A stretch of 64,000 nt of DNA, from the NCBI GenBank assembly GCA_949126835.1, contig OX421492.1, forward strand, positions 43,922,998-43,986,997. The letters run 5' to 3'. Source of the stretch: Anisus vortex. Taxonomy: Eukaryota; Mollusca; Gastropoda; Planorbidae. Below, one piece after another: positions 1 to 11,070 of this stretch (within the stretch, counting starts at the first letter, position 1; each line of letters starts with the position of its first letter). The position numbers and the translations under genes were made by a program. Below the pieces are notes generated by a model, which was not told the origin of the DNA, ran no database searches, and saw nothing but the letters and a program-made list of their open reading frames with translations.

Positions 1-3000
1 CTCCAGTACTGTACCAATACAATAAGTCTGCTCTATACTCCAGTACTGCACCAATCCAATAAGTCTGACAATACTCCAGTACTGTACCAATACAATAAGT
101 CTGCACAATACTCCAGTACTGTACCAATACAATAAGTCTGCACAATACTCCAGTTCTGTACCAATACAATAAGTCTGCACAATACTCCAGTACTGTACCA
201 ATACAATAAGTCTGCACATTACTCCAGTACTGTACCAATACAATAAGTCTGCACATTACTCCAGTACTGTACCAATACAATAAGTCTGCACAATACTCCA
301 GTACTGTACCAATACAATAAGTCTGCACAATACTCCAGTACTGTACCAATACAATAAGTCTGCACAATACTCCAGTACTGTACCAATACAATAAGTCTGC
401 ACAATACTCCAGTACTGCACCAATACAATAAGTCTGCTCTATACTCCAGTACTGTACCAATACAATAAGTCTGCTCTATACTTCAGTACTGTACCAATAC
501 AATAAGTCTGCTCTATACTCCAGTACTGTACCAATACAATAAGTCTGCTCTATACTTCAGTACTGTACCAATACAATAAGTCTGACAATACTCCAGTACT
601 GCACAAATACAATAAGTCTGCTCTATACTCCAGTACTGTACCAATACAATAAGTCTGCTCTATACTCCAGTACTGTACCAATACAATAAGTATGCTCTAT
701 ACTTCAGTACTGTACCAATACAATAAGTCTGCTCTATACTCCAGTACTGTACCAATACAATAAGTCTGCTCTATACTCCAGTACTGTACCAATACAATAA
801 GTCTGCACAATACTCCAGTACTGTACCAATACAATAAGTCTGCACAATACTCTAGTACTGTACCAATACAATAAGTCTGCACAATACTCCAGTACTGTAC
901 CAATACAATAAGTCTGCACAATACTCCAGTACTGTACCAATACAATAAGTCTGCACAATACTCCAGTACTGCACCAATACAATAAGTCTGCTCTATACTC
1001 CAGTACTGTACCAATACAATAAGTCTGCACAATACTCCAGTACTGTACCAATACAATAAGTCTGCTCTATATTCCAGTACTGTACCAATACAATAAGTCT
1101 GCACAATACTCCAGTACTGTACCAATACAATAAGTCTGCTCTATACTTCAGTACTGTACCAATACAATAAGTCTGCTCTATACTCCAGTACTGTACCAAT
1201 ACAATAAGTCTGCACAATACTCCAGTACTGTACCAATACAATAAGTCTGCTTTATACTCCAGTACTGTACCAAAACAATAAGTCTGCACAATACTCCAGT
1301 ACTGTACCAATACAATAAGTCTGCTCTATACTCCAGTACTGTACCAATACAATAAGTCTGCTCTATACTCCAGTACTGTACCAATACAATAAGTCTGCAC
1401 AATACTCCAGTACTGCACCAATACAATAAGCCTGCACAATACTCCAGTACTGTACCAATACAATAAGTCTGCTCTATACTCGAGTACTGTACCAATACAA
1501 TAAGTCTGCTCTATACTCCAGTACTGTACCAATACAATAAGTCTGCACAATACTCCAGTACTGTACCAATACAATAAGTCTGCACAATACTCCAGTACTG
1601 TACCAATACAATAAGTCTGCTCTATACTCCAGTACTGTACCAACACAATAAGTCTGCTCTATACTCCAGTACTGTACCAATACAATAAGTCTGCACAATA
1701 CTCCAGTACTGTACCAATACAATAAGTCTGCACAATACTCCAGTACTGTACCAATACAATAAGTCTGCACAATACTCCAGTACTGTACCAATACAATAAG
1801 TCTGCACAATACTCCAGTACTGTACCAATACAATAAGTCTGCACAATACTCCAGTACTGTACCAATACAATAAGTCTGCTCTATACTTCAGTACTGTACC
1901 CATACAATAAGTCTGCACAATACTCCAGTACTGTACCAATACAATAAGTCTGCTCTATACTCCAGTACTGTACCAATACAATAAGTCTGCACAATACTCC
2001 AGTACTGTACCAATACAATAAGTCTGCACAATACTCCAGTACTGTACCAATACAATAAGTCTGCTCTATACTCCAGTACTGTACCAACACAATAAGTCTG
2101 CTCTATACTCCAGTACTGTACCAATACAATAAGTCTGCACAATACTCCAGTACTGTACCAATACAATAAGTCTGCACAATACTCCAGTACTGTACCAATA
2201 CAATAAGTCTGCTCTATACTCCAGTACTGTACCAATACAATAAGTCTGCACAATACTCCAGTACTGTACCAATAAAATAAGTCTGACAATACTCCAGTAC
2301 TGCACCAATACAATAAGTCTGCTCTGTACTCCAGTACTGTACCAATACAATAAGTCTGCTCTATACTCCAGTACTGTACCAATACAATAAGTCTGCTCTA
2401 TACTCCAGTACTGTACCAATACAATAAGTCTGCTCTATACTCCAGTACTGTACCAATACAATAAGTCTGCTCTATACTCCAGTACTGCACCAATACAATA
2501 AGTCTGACAATACTCCAGTACTGTACCAATACAATAAGTCTGCACAATACTCCAGTACTGTACCAATACAATAAGTCTGCTCTATACTCCAGTACTGCAC
2601 CAATCCAATAAGTCTGACAATACTCCAGTACTGTACCAATACAATAAGTCTGCACAATACTCCAGTACTGTACCAATACAATAAGTCTGCACAATACTCC
2701 AGTTCTGTACCAATACAATAAGTCTGCACAATACTCCAGTACTGTACCAATACAATAAGTCTGCACATTACTCCAGTACTGTACCAATACAATAAGTCTG
2801 CACATTACTCCAGTACTGTACCAATACAATAAGTCTGCACAATACTCCAGTACTGTACCAATACAATAAGTCTGCACAATACTCCAGTACTGTACCAATA
2901 CAATAAGTCTGCACAATACTCCAGTACTGTACCAATACAATAAGTCTGCACAATACTCCAGTACTGCACCAATACAATAAGTCTGCTCTATACTCCAGTA

Positions 3001-6000
3001 CTGTACCAATACAATAAGTCTGCTCTATACTTCAGTACTGTACCAATACAATAAGTCTGCTCTATACTTCAGTACTGTACCAATACAATAAGTCTGACAA
3101 TACTCTAGTACTGCACAAATACAATAAGTCTGCTCTACACTCCAGTACTGTACCAATACAATAAGTCTGCTCTATACTCCAGTACTGTACCAATACAATA
3201 AGTCTGCTCTATACTCCAGTACTGTACCAATACAATAAGTATGCTCTATACTTCAGTACTGTACCAATACAATAAGTCTGCTCTATACTCCAGTACTGTA
3301 CCAATACAATAAGTCTGCTCTATACTCCAGTACTGTACCAATACAATAAGTCTGCACAATACTCCTGTACTGTACCAATACAATAAGTCTGCACAATACT
3401 CCAGTACTGTACCAATACAATAAGTCTGCACAATACTCCAGTACTGTACCAATACAATAAGTCTGCACAATACTCCAGTACTGTACCAATACAATAAGTC
3501 TGCACATTACTCCAGTACTGTACCAATACAATAAGTCTGCACAATACTCCAGTACTGTACCAATACAATAAGTCTGCACAATACTCCAGTACTGTACCAA
3601 TACAATAAGTCTGCACAATACTCCAGTACTGTACCAATACAATAAGTCTGCACAATACTCCAGTACTGCACCAATACAATAAGTCTGCTCTATACTCCAG
3701 TACTGTACCAATACAATAAGTCTGCTCTATACTTCAGTACTGTACCAATACAATAAGTCTGCTCTATACTCCAGTACTGTACCAATACAATAAGTCTGCT
3801 CTATACTTCAGTACTGTACCAATACAATAAGTCTGACAATACTCCAGTACTGCACAAATACAATAAGTCTGCTCTATACTCCAGTACTGTACCAATACAA
3901 TAAGTCTGCTCTATACTCCAGTACTGTACCAATACAATAAGTATGCTCTATACTTCAGTACTGTACCAATACAATAAGTCTGCTCTATACTCCAGTACTG
4001 TACCAATACAATAAGTCTGCTCTATACTCCAGTACTGTACCAATACAATAAGTCTGCACAATACTCCAGTACTGTACCAATACAATAAGTCTGCACAATA
4101 CTCCAGTACTGTACCAATACAATAAGTCTGCACAATACTCCAGTACTGCACCAATACAATAAGTCTGCTCTATACTCCAGTACTGTACCAATACAATAAG
4201 TCTGCACAATACTCCAGTACTGTACCAATACAATAAGTCTGCTCTATATTCCAGTACTGTACCAATACAATAAGTCTGCACAATACTCCAGTACTGTACC
4301 AATACAATAAGTCTGCTCTATACTTCAGTACTGTACCAATACAATAAGTCTGCTCTATACTCCAGTACTGTACCAATACAATAAGTCTGCACAATACTCC
4401 AGTACTGTACCAATACAATAAGTCTGCTTTATACTCCAGTACTGTACCAAAACAATAAGTCTGCACAATACTCCAGTACTGCACCAATACAATAAGTCTG
4501 CTCTATACTCCAGTACTGTACCAATACAATAAGTCTGCACAATACTCCAGTACTGTACCAATACAATAAGTCTGCTCTATACTCCAGTATTGTACCAATA
4601 CAATAAGTCTGCACAATACTCCAGTACTGTACCAATACAATAAGTCTGCTCTATACTTCAGTACTGTACCAATACAATAAGTCTGCACAATACTCCAGTA
4701 CTGTACCAATACAATAAGTCTGCACAATACTCCAGTACTGTACCAATACAATAAGTCTGCACAATACTCCAGTACTGTACCAATACAATAAGTCTGCACA
4801 ATACTCCAGTACTGCACCAATACAATAAGTCTGCTCTATACTCCAGTACTGTACCAATACAATAAGTCTGCTCTATACTTCAGTACTGTACCAATACAAT
4901 AAGTCTGCTCTATACTCCAGTACTGTACCAATACAATAAGTCTGCTCTATACTTCAGTACTGTACCAATACAATAAGTCTGACAATACTCCAGTACTGCA
5001 CAAATACAATAAGTCTGCTCTATACTCCAGTACTGTACCAATACAATAAGTCTGCTCTATACTCCAGTACTGTACCAATACAATAAGTCTGCTCTATACT
5101 TCAGTACTGTACCAATACAATAAGTCTGCTCTATACTCCAGTACTGTACCAATACAATAAGTCTGCTCTATACTCCAGTACTGTACCAATACAATAAGTC
5201 TGCACAATACTCCAGTACTGTACCAATACAATAAGTCTGCACAATACTCCAGTACTGTACCAATACAATAAGTCTGCACAATACTCCAGTACTGTACCAA
5301 TACAATAAGTCTGCACAATACTCCAGTACTGTACCAATACAATAAGTCTGCACAATACTCCAGTACTGCACCAATACAATAAGTCTGCTCTATACTCCAG
5401 TACTGTACCAATACAATAAGTCTGCACAATACTCCAGTACTGTACCAATACAATAAGTCTGCTCTATATTCCAGTACTGTACCAATACAATAAGTCTGCA
5501 CAATACTCCAGTACTGTACCAATACAATAAGTCTGCTCTATACTTCAGTACTGTACCAATACAATAAGTCTGCTCTATACTCCAGTACTGTACCAATACA
5601 ATAAGTCTGCACAATACTCCAGTACTGTACCAATACAATAAGTCTGCTCTATACTCCAGTACTGTACCAAAACAATAAGTCTGCACAATACTCCAGTACT
5701 GTACCAATACAATAAGTCTGCTCTATACTCCAGTATTGTACCAATACAATAAGTCTGCACAATACTCCAGTACTGTACCAATACAATAAGTCTGCTCTAT
5801 ACTCCAGTATTGTACCAATACAATAAGTCTGCACAATACTCCAGTACTGTACCAATACAATAAGTCTGCTCTATACTTCAGTACTGTACCAATACAATAA
5901 GTCTGCACAATACTCCAGTACTGCACCAATACAATAAGTCTGCTCTATACTCCAGTACTGTACCAATACAATAAGTCTGCTCTATACTCCAGTACTGTAC

Positions 6001-7116
6001 CAATACAATAAGTCTGCACAATACTCCAGTACTGTACCAATACAATAAGTCTGCTCTATACTCCAGTACTGTACCAATACAATAAGTCTGCTCTATACTC
6101 CAGTACTGTACCAATACAATAAGTCTGCTCTATACTTCAGTACTGTACCAATACAAAAAGTCTGCTCTATACTCCAGTACTGTACCAATACAATAAGTCT
6201 GCTCTATACTTCAGTACTGTACCAATACAATAAGTCTGACAATACTCCAGTACTGTACCAATACAATAAGTCTGCACAATACTCCAGTACTGTACCAATA
6301 CAATAAGTCTGCACAATACTCCAGTACTGTACCAATACAATAAGTCTGCACAATACTCCAGTACTGTACCAATACAATAAGTCTGCACAATACTCCAGTA
6401 CTGCACCAATACAATAAGTCTGCTCTATACTCCAGTACTGTACCAATACAATAAGTCTGCACAATACTCCAGTACTGTACCAATACAATAAGTCTGCTCT
6501 ATACTCCAGTACTGTACCAATACAATAAGTCTGCTCTATACTCCAGTACTGTACCAATACAATAAGTCTGCACAATACTCCAGTACTGTACCAATACAAT
6601 AAGTCTGCTCTATACTCCAGTACTGTACCAATACAATAAGTCTGCACAATACTCCAGTACTGCACCATTACAATAAGTCTGCTCTATACTCCAGTACTGT
6701 ATCAATACAATAAGTCTGCACAATACTCCAGTACTGTACCAATACAATAAGTCTGCTCTATACTCCAGTACTGTACCAATACAATAAGTCTGCACAATAC
6801 TCCAGTACTGTACCAATACAATAAGTCTGCTCTATACTTCAGTACTGTACCAATACAATAAGTCTGCACAATACTCCAGTACTGCACCAATACAATAAGT
6901 CTGCTCTATACTCCAGTACTGTACCAATACAATAAGTCTGCTCTATACTCCAGTACTGTACCAATACAATAAGTCTGCACAATACTCCAGTACTGTACCA
7001 ATACAATAAGTCTGCTCTATACTCCAGTACTGTACCAATACAATAAGTCTGCTCTATACTCCAGTACTGTACCAATACAATAAGTCTGCACAATACTCCA
7101 GTACTGTACCAATACA
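1..7116. repeat. 37-bp satellite array, about 190 copies, with higher-order structure
   Basis: The unit is 37 bp (consensus core CTCCAGTACTGTACCAATAC followed by AATAAGTCTG and a 7-base variable end). Two main variants alternate, ending CACAATA or CTCTATA. Occasional units lack one base. Rare private variants recur at fixed distances. CCAATCC and CAGTTCTG recur 2549 bp apart (51/2600 and 151/2700). ATTCCAG recurs at 1071, 4248 and 5468 (3177 and 1220 bp apart), and CCAAAAC recurs with the same 3177 and 1220 spacing. Large blocks were therefore duplicated after the unit diverged. The left end lies outside the window. Long open frames inside it come from periodicity and are not genes. Confidence 0.97.
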
Positions 7117-7262
7117 TGAACTAAGTCATTCATCCACTAAGTCATTAATTAAATATCTAAGTCATTCATAAATTGAGTCATTCATCAACTGTCATTCATA
7201 AACTAAGTAAGTCATCAACTAAGTCAATTATACGATAAGCCATTCATTAACTAAGTCATGTA
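7117..7262. repeat. Degenerate CTAAGTCATTCAT short tandem repeat
   Basis: About eight imperfect copies of a 14-20 base motif (CTAAGTCATTCATNAA) directly follow the 37-bp satellite. It is unrelated in sequence to that satellite. Confidence 0.75.
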
Positions 7263-7388
7263 TCACCTTGTATATTTTAATGATAAAGGACATATATTTA
7301 GTTTACAGTTTTTGTTCAATTGAAAATCTAAACATCTTAAGAAATAATTCTATAAATATTTTACATATGAACAACGTCGGTAAGCTAT

Positions 7389-7556
7389 AAACATTGAAAT
7401 GGTGAAGATATTTTAACAAAGTACAAACATTGGAATGATGAAGATATTGTAATATGATATAAACATTGGAATGGTGAAGATATTTTAACAAGGTATAAAC
7501 ATTGGAATGGTGAATTGATGAAGATATTTAACAAAGTATAAACATTGGAATGTTTA
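7389..7556. repeat. 36-bp minisatellite, about 4.6 copies
   Basis: The words AACATTGGAATGGTGAAGAT and ATTTTAACAAAGTATA repeat about every 36 bases, with one unit carrying a small insertion. An open frame here on the minus strand is repeat-derived. Confidence 0.85.
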
Positions 7557-8096
7557 AGTTTAAGATATGTTGTAAACTGAGCTTAATGATAATTATAATG
7601 ACTCAAGTCAATTCCCTTATTTTCAATAGATTAGCTAATGGTATTCAAATTAACACATGTTCAAATGCATTAGTCTACAAAATGTGTATTAAAAATTAAA
7701 AAATTTGATTTTTTTTTGTCCAACAAGAATGTTTTATAACTTGTCTAGACATCTTCATTACATAATAGAACAACGGCAACGAATCTTTTTTTTCTTCTGT
7801 CTGTACCTGTCCATGGGAATTTCAGAATGTCTTTCACTTGTATAAACTGGACAATGCCTATTGACTGAACGAAAGGTTTCAACGTTATTATTACAACTCT
7901 AGGTAATAGGACCTGCATTGGTAGATTGAACGATTGAAGGGAAGGGTTTAATTATTCATTTTTATTATTAAAACTTTCTTGAACTAAAGGTAAGCCAATT
8001 AAGTGCACTGTTAGTTTATCGTAAAGGTCAATTTAAGAACAACAGAACAATGTTCTATCTTGTTATATTAGCCTACATTGTTTAGTGTTAGCATTG
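7557..8096. other. AT-rich non-repetitive stretch
   Basis: Apart from the doubtful exon at 7745-7912, nothing is recognisable here. The sequence is AT-rich with homopolymer runs and short open frames only. Confidence 0.5.
7745..7912 (-). CDS. Speculative terminal exon of the Ubl-VWA gene
   Basis: On the minus strand a pyrimidine-rich stretch ends in TGCAG at 7913-7917. It is followed by 55 open codons (with KFPWTGTDRRKKRF near the C-terminus) and a TAG at 7745-7747. It is the only plausible terminal exon seen downstream of exon 13. Its phase (0) does not fit the phase-1 donor of exon 13, so another unseen exon would be needed, or this is chance. I recognise no domain in it. Confidence 0.2.
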   Translation of the reverse strand, partial: VLLPRVVIITLKPFVQSIGIVQFIQVKDILKFPWTGTDRRKKRFVAVVLLCNEDV

Positions 8097-8780
8097 ATAA
8101 TAATAATAATAATAATGATGACATTTGTATAGCGCTGCCAACCAAACATACTGTAAGCTCAGAGTGCATTTAACATAACAATTAAAGAACACAGATACAA
8201 TCTATAGGCCAAGAGATAAGAAAAACAACTAAATGATGATTCAAAACATTACAAACATAGAACAAATCAAACAACTAAAACAAAATATCCGACCTAACAT
8301 ATAAGTAAGACAGTGGGGCTCTAAAGCATGTTAACTGAGATAAATATTGAAATAATGAGTTTTTAAGCTCTTCTTGAAGGAATCAATGGAGCTTGTTTGC
8401 TTGAGTTGAATGGGAAGAAGATTCCACACCTTCGGACCGGATACTGAGAAGGCTCTAAGGCAAACGGTCATCAGAGAGAAACGGGGCTCTTCTAGAAGCG
8501 ATGAGTTGGCAGAACGAAGTGTTCTTTGAGGGACATAAGGTGTTATTAGTTCCTTGAGATAGGACGGAAACTCGTTATTAAAAATGCACTGATGGCAAAA
8601 TAGCGCCACTTTATACTCGATTATGGCTTTCACGGGGAGCCAATGGAGCTGACGCAGGAGAACTGTCACAGAATCTCGCCTTGACTTACGCATGACTAGG
8701 CGAGCAGGGGCGATTATTTTTTTAACAGATTTTTTACAAATACTATGTTCGCTAAAATTTTGGTAAATGTTTGTCACGCG
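8097..8780 (-). mobile_element. 5'-truncated LINE (CR1/L2-like), reverse-transcriptase C-terminal end
   Basis: A minus-strand open frame (8331-8720) encodes the typical C-terminal block of CR1/L2-group non-LTR retrotransposons. It reads LRQLHWLPVKAIIEYKVALF, then PSYLKELITPYVPQRTLRSA, then FSVSGPKVWNLLPIQLK. Downstream on the same strand is the characteristic tail GCGCTATACAAATGTCAT followed by ATT repeats, ending near 8097. No catalytic reverse-transcriptase motif remains, so this is a dead 5'-truncated copy. Its frame is unbroken over about 130 codons, suggesting moderate age. The 5' limit is approximate. Confidence 0.88.
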
Positions 8781-8840
8781 AAAGTTCAGCCCCACCCCCT
8801 GGAAAAAATGTCTGGCTTCGCCCCTGTTGATAAGTATATA

Positions 8841-10546
8841 TGTTACGGCCAAAGCCCGAAGTGCGGCCAGATCGCGATCTGGCCGAGGCGCTTGGCCAAT
8901 GTCCGATGTGCTTGAAATTGTAAGTGTTTACGCTACTTTGGCCGGCCACTTCGCGATGTGGCTGGCAATCCCTGGCCAATGTCCGATGTGCTGATACAAG
9001 AATGTTCGGTAGGCGGCACAGGTGTGATGGCGGCTTGCATAAGGTAGCAAGGATAGTGATACATACGCTGTGACGATAATTTTCTGTTCATCTTCTGCTT
9101 TTCAGAGAAAGAGCTGCCGAAGTGGTCACTAATTATCAAGGAAATTAATTATCACTCGATTTAGTAAACTATCTACTTGGATAAAAACACTATTTGCGCC
9201 ATAAATTGACTGGATGGTGTATGCGAGTCGAGGATTGACTTTTGATAAGCCACAAAGGTGGGAAGGCAGGAGCGACCGTATTTTTATCTAGCCATTGTCC
9301 GCGCGGTCTAGTTTCATGTGTTGTATAAACATGGGTGGGGCCGCCAGTCGCAATGAGATACTCTTGAGATAACACTACTGCACTAATAAACTGAGGCATA
9401 CACATATACCGAGCATCGTTTGTGGTTTATTTTACTTTGTGTACATGTGTGTTCTAAGTAATGTAGATTATAAACGGTGTTCCAACAAATATAAATATCG
9501 TGCATCGAATCCAATAGCGCTGAAGAATAAGTTCTGCTATCATGCCTATAGACTAACAAGTCAATTTTGTTTTGATGAGTAGAAAGTGCACGTAGGGACA
9601 GTTCAATTAATTGGGGGCATTCAGGCTCCAAATAGGCGCAACAATGTGCACTCTGCTGGCCACCCCATCCCCTGTCACAACATAACACTGCCTATGTTAA
9701 TTGTGGTTTCATTGTGAGTATTGTATTCCTCGTCACGAGTTTGTATAACAGTATAATAACAGTCTATATGCATTTAACTGGGGCTGTATCCCATGTAGCG
9801 GCGTTATTATTGTTCTGTATGTTATCCCATGGCATCTACTGACGAGACTAGCATGCTGGACAAAGTTGGCGTACATGTTAATGCGGAACCAACATTTGAT
9901 ATGAAAACTATATTCTTAAATACTTTGAATACGTTACTGCAAGAAAAAGCTAATAATAGCTGGATCATCAGCAGAGACGAATACTGTGCTTGTATAAAGG
10001 ACTGTAAACAGGCTAAAGCAAAGCAGAAAAAAAGAAAGTGTTGACTATCGTCGTCTAAGAAAGTATGACGTCATTTAGGTTGGTGGCAAAGAAAAACTTT
10101 TTGTGCCTGTAACAAAAGACAATAGCGTTATTTTGTACTATGTGCACACAGAAGAGTAATAGACGAACATGACTGATTTTGTAATTTAGTATAAGCTTAA
10201 ATAAAGATGGATAATTTACTATAATAAACTAATTTGACTGATTTTTTAATTTTTTTTAATTAAATATTGTTAATTTACTATAATAAACTAATTTGACTGA
10301 TTTTGTAATTTAGCTTAATTATTAAACAATATAAGCCTAATGTGATAATTACGGTATACAAACACTCAAAATCTGCTCATGACCTTCTTAATCGGGCTTT
10401 GGCCGATCGCCCCTGGCCATTTCGCGATCTGGCCGGCCAAGGTCCGAAATCAAGAACAGATCGGGCTTTGGCCGGTCAAATGTGAGGTGATATTGGCCAC
10501 TTCGCGATCTGGCCGATCTGGCCGACTTCGGGCTTTGGCCGTAACA
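8841..10546 (+). mobile_element. Ginger2-like DNA transposon relic with TGTTACGGCC termini
   Basis: The element starts TGTTACGGCCAAAGCCCGAA and ends with the reverse complement. The terminal inverted repeats extend about 150 bases as a mosaic of GGCCAGATCGCGA and GGCCAAAGCCC words. TATATA flanks both ends, compatible with a short AT target duplication. Termini beginning TGTNR are described for Ginger elements, whose transposase resembles retroviral and gypsy integrases. Inside lies a short protein relic (9829-10158) resembling the region upstream of the integrase core in KRBA2/Ginger2-like proteins. The integrase core is absent. The remainder (about 8990-9800) shows nothing recognisable. Superfamily assignment is inference. 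Confidence 0.62.
9829..10158 (+). pseudogene. N-terminal fragment of a Ginger2/KRBA2-like integrase protein
   Basis: An open frame of 71 codons (MASTDETSMLDKVGVHVNAE to KQKKRKC) ends at 10044. The overlapping frame then reads VDYRRLRKYDVI, a stop, and GGKEKLFVPVTKDNSVILYY to about 10158. The second part resembles the segment just before the zinc-binding and integrase domains in KRBA2-like proteins derived from Ginger2. The frameshift and stop, and the lack of a DDE core, make it a pseudogene. Resemblance is from memory of the family and is moderate. Confidence 0.5.
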
Positions 10547-10746
10547 TATATATAATTTTGCTTAGAGTGTAAGCTTATAGCCTAATTTTATTTATGGGCC
10601 TACTATACAGACCCAAAAGCTTTGTCAAATTTTTTAGTTCTTTTTAAAACGCAAAAGGAAAAATTGCTTTACAGTAATTTACAGGTATTTCCAAATATTT
10701 TACATATGAAAAAAATATGTACACAAAAATCAAGTACATTAAACAT

Positions 10747-10906
10747 CAACTCTTCTTCCCGAGTGGCATTCGGGCATGGAATGGGTTGCCTGAATAAACC
10801 AGGAAAACCAGTAACTTAACATCATTTAAAACATGAATAAAAATGCATGACTAGACTCGGACGCAACAATCTTCTATATAGAAGGAGCGTCTGTAATATA
10901 TAAGAT
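10747..10906 (+). mobile_element. 3' end of a LINE with hairpin tail
   Basis: The frame FFPSGIRAWNGLPE is the usual near-C-terminal block of jockey/CR1-type LINE reverse transcriptases. It is followed about 80 bases later by AATCTTCTATATAGAAGGA, a small hairpin, and CGTCTGTAATAT. The same tail occurs near 18.8, 31.7 and 51.6 kb, marking one LINE family. Only the last ~160 bases of the element remain. It sits downstream of exon 13 of the Ubl-VWA gene on the opposite strand. Confidence 0.7.
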
Positions 10907-10979
10907 ACGATAAGTACTGGTACCATTAAAATCTTTTTTTTTTAAGAGTAGACATTTTAGTACTTTTAAATTTAATTAC

Positions 10980-11070
10980 CTGAAGTCCACTTGTCTGTTT
11001 CAGACTCATACTGGTAACTAGGCTTTCCAGAATCTAAAGAAACATCCCACCATGGTTGTCCTACATATCT
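10980..11070 (-). CDS. Ubl-VWA gene exon 13 (last exon identified)
   Basis: Acceptor TCTTTAG, donor CAG|GTAATT, phase 0 in and 1 out. It encodes RYVGQPWWDVSLDSGKPSYQ and then YESETDKWTS. An aromatic WWDVSLDTG-like block after the VWA domain recurs in related invertebrate proteins, as I recall. The phase-1 donor means at least one further exon exists; none with a matching phase was found before 7.1 kb. Confidence 0.82.

Noticed and set aside
1..7116. CRISPR-like regularity of short repeats
   Set aside because: Units are contiguous with no unique spacers and no cas genes, and the DNA is clearly eukaryotic.
219..7117. Dozens of open frames of 60-200 codons with YWSIVQTYCIG-type repeats on the minus strand
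   Set aside because: They exist in all three frames because the 37-bp unit lacks stops. There is no start context, no splice structure and no non-repeat sequence.
9190..9688. Two minus-strand frames of 71 and 101 codons inside the Ginger-like element
   Set aside because: No family resemblance, and antisense to the recognised fragment.
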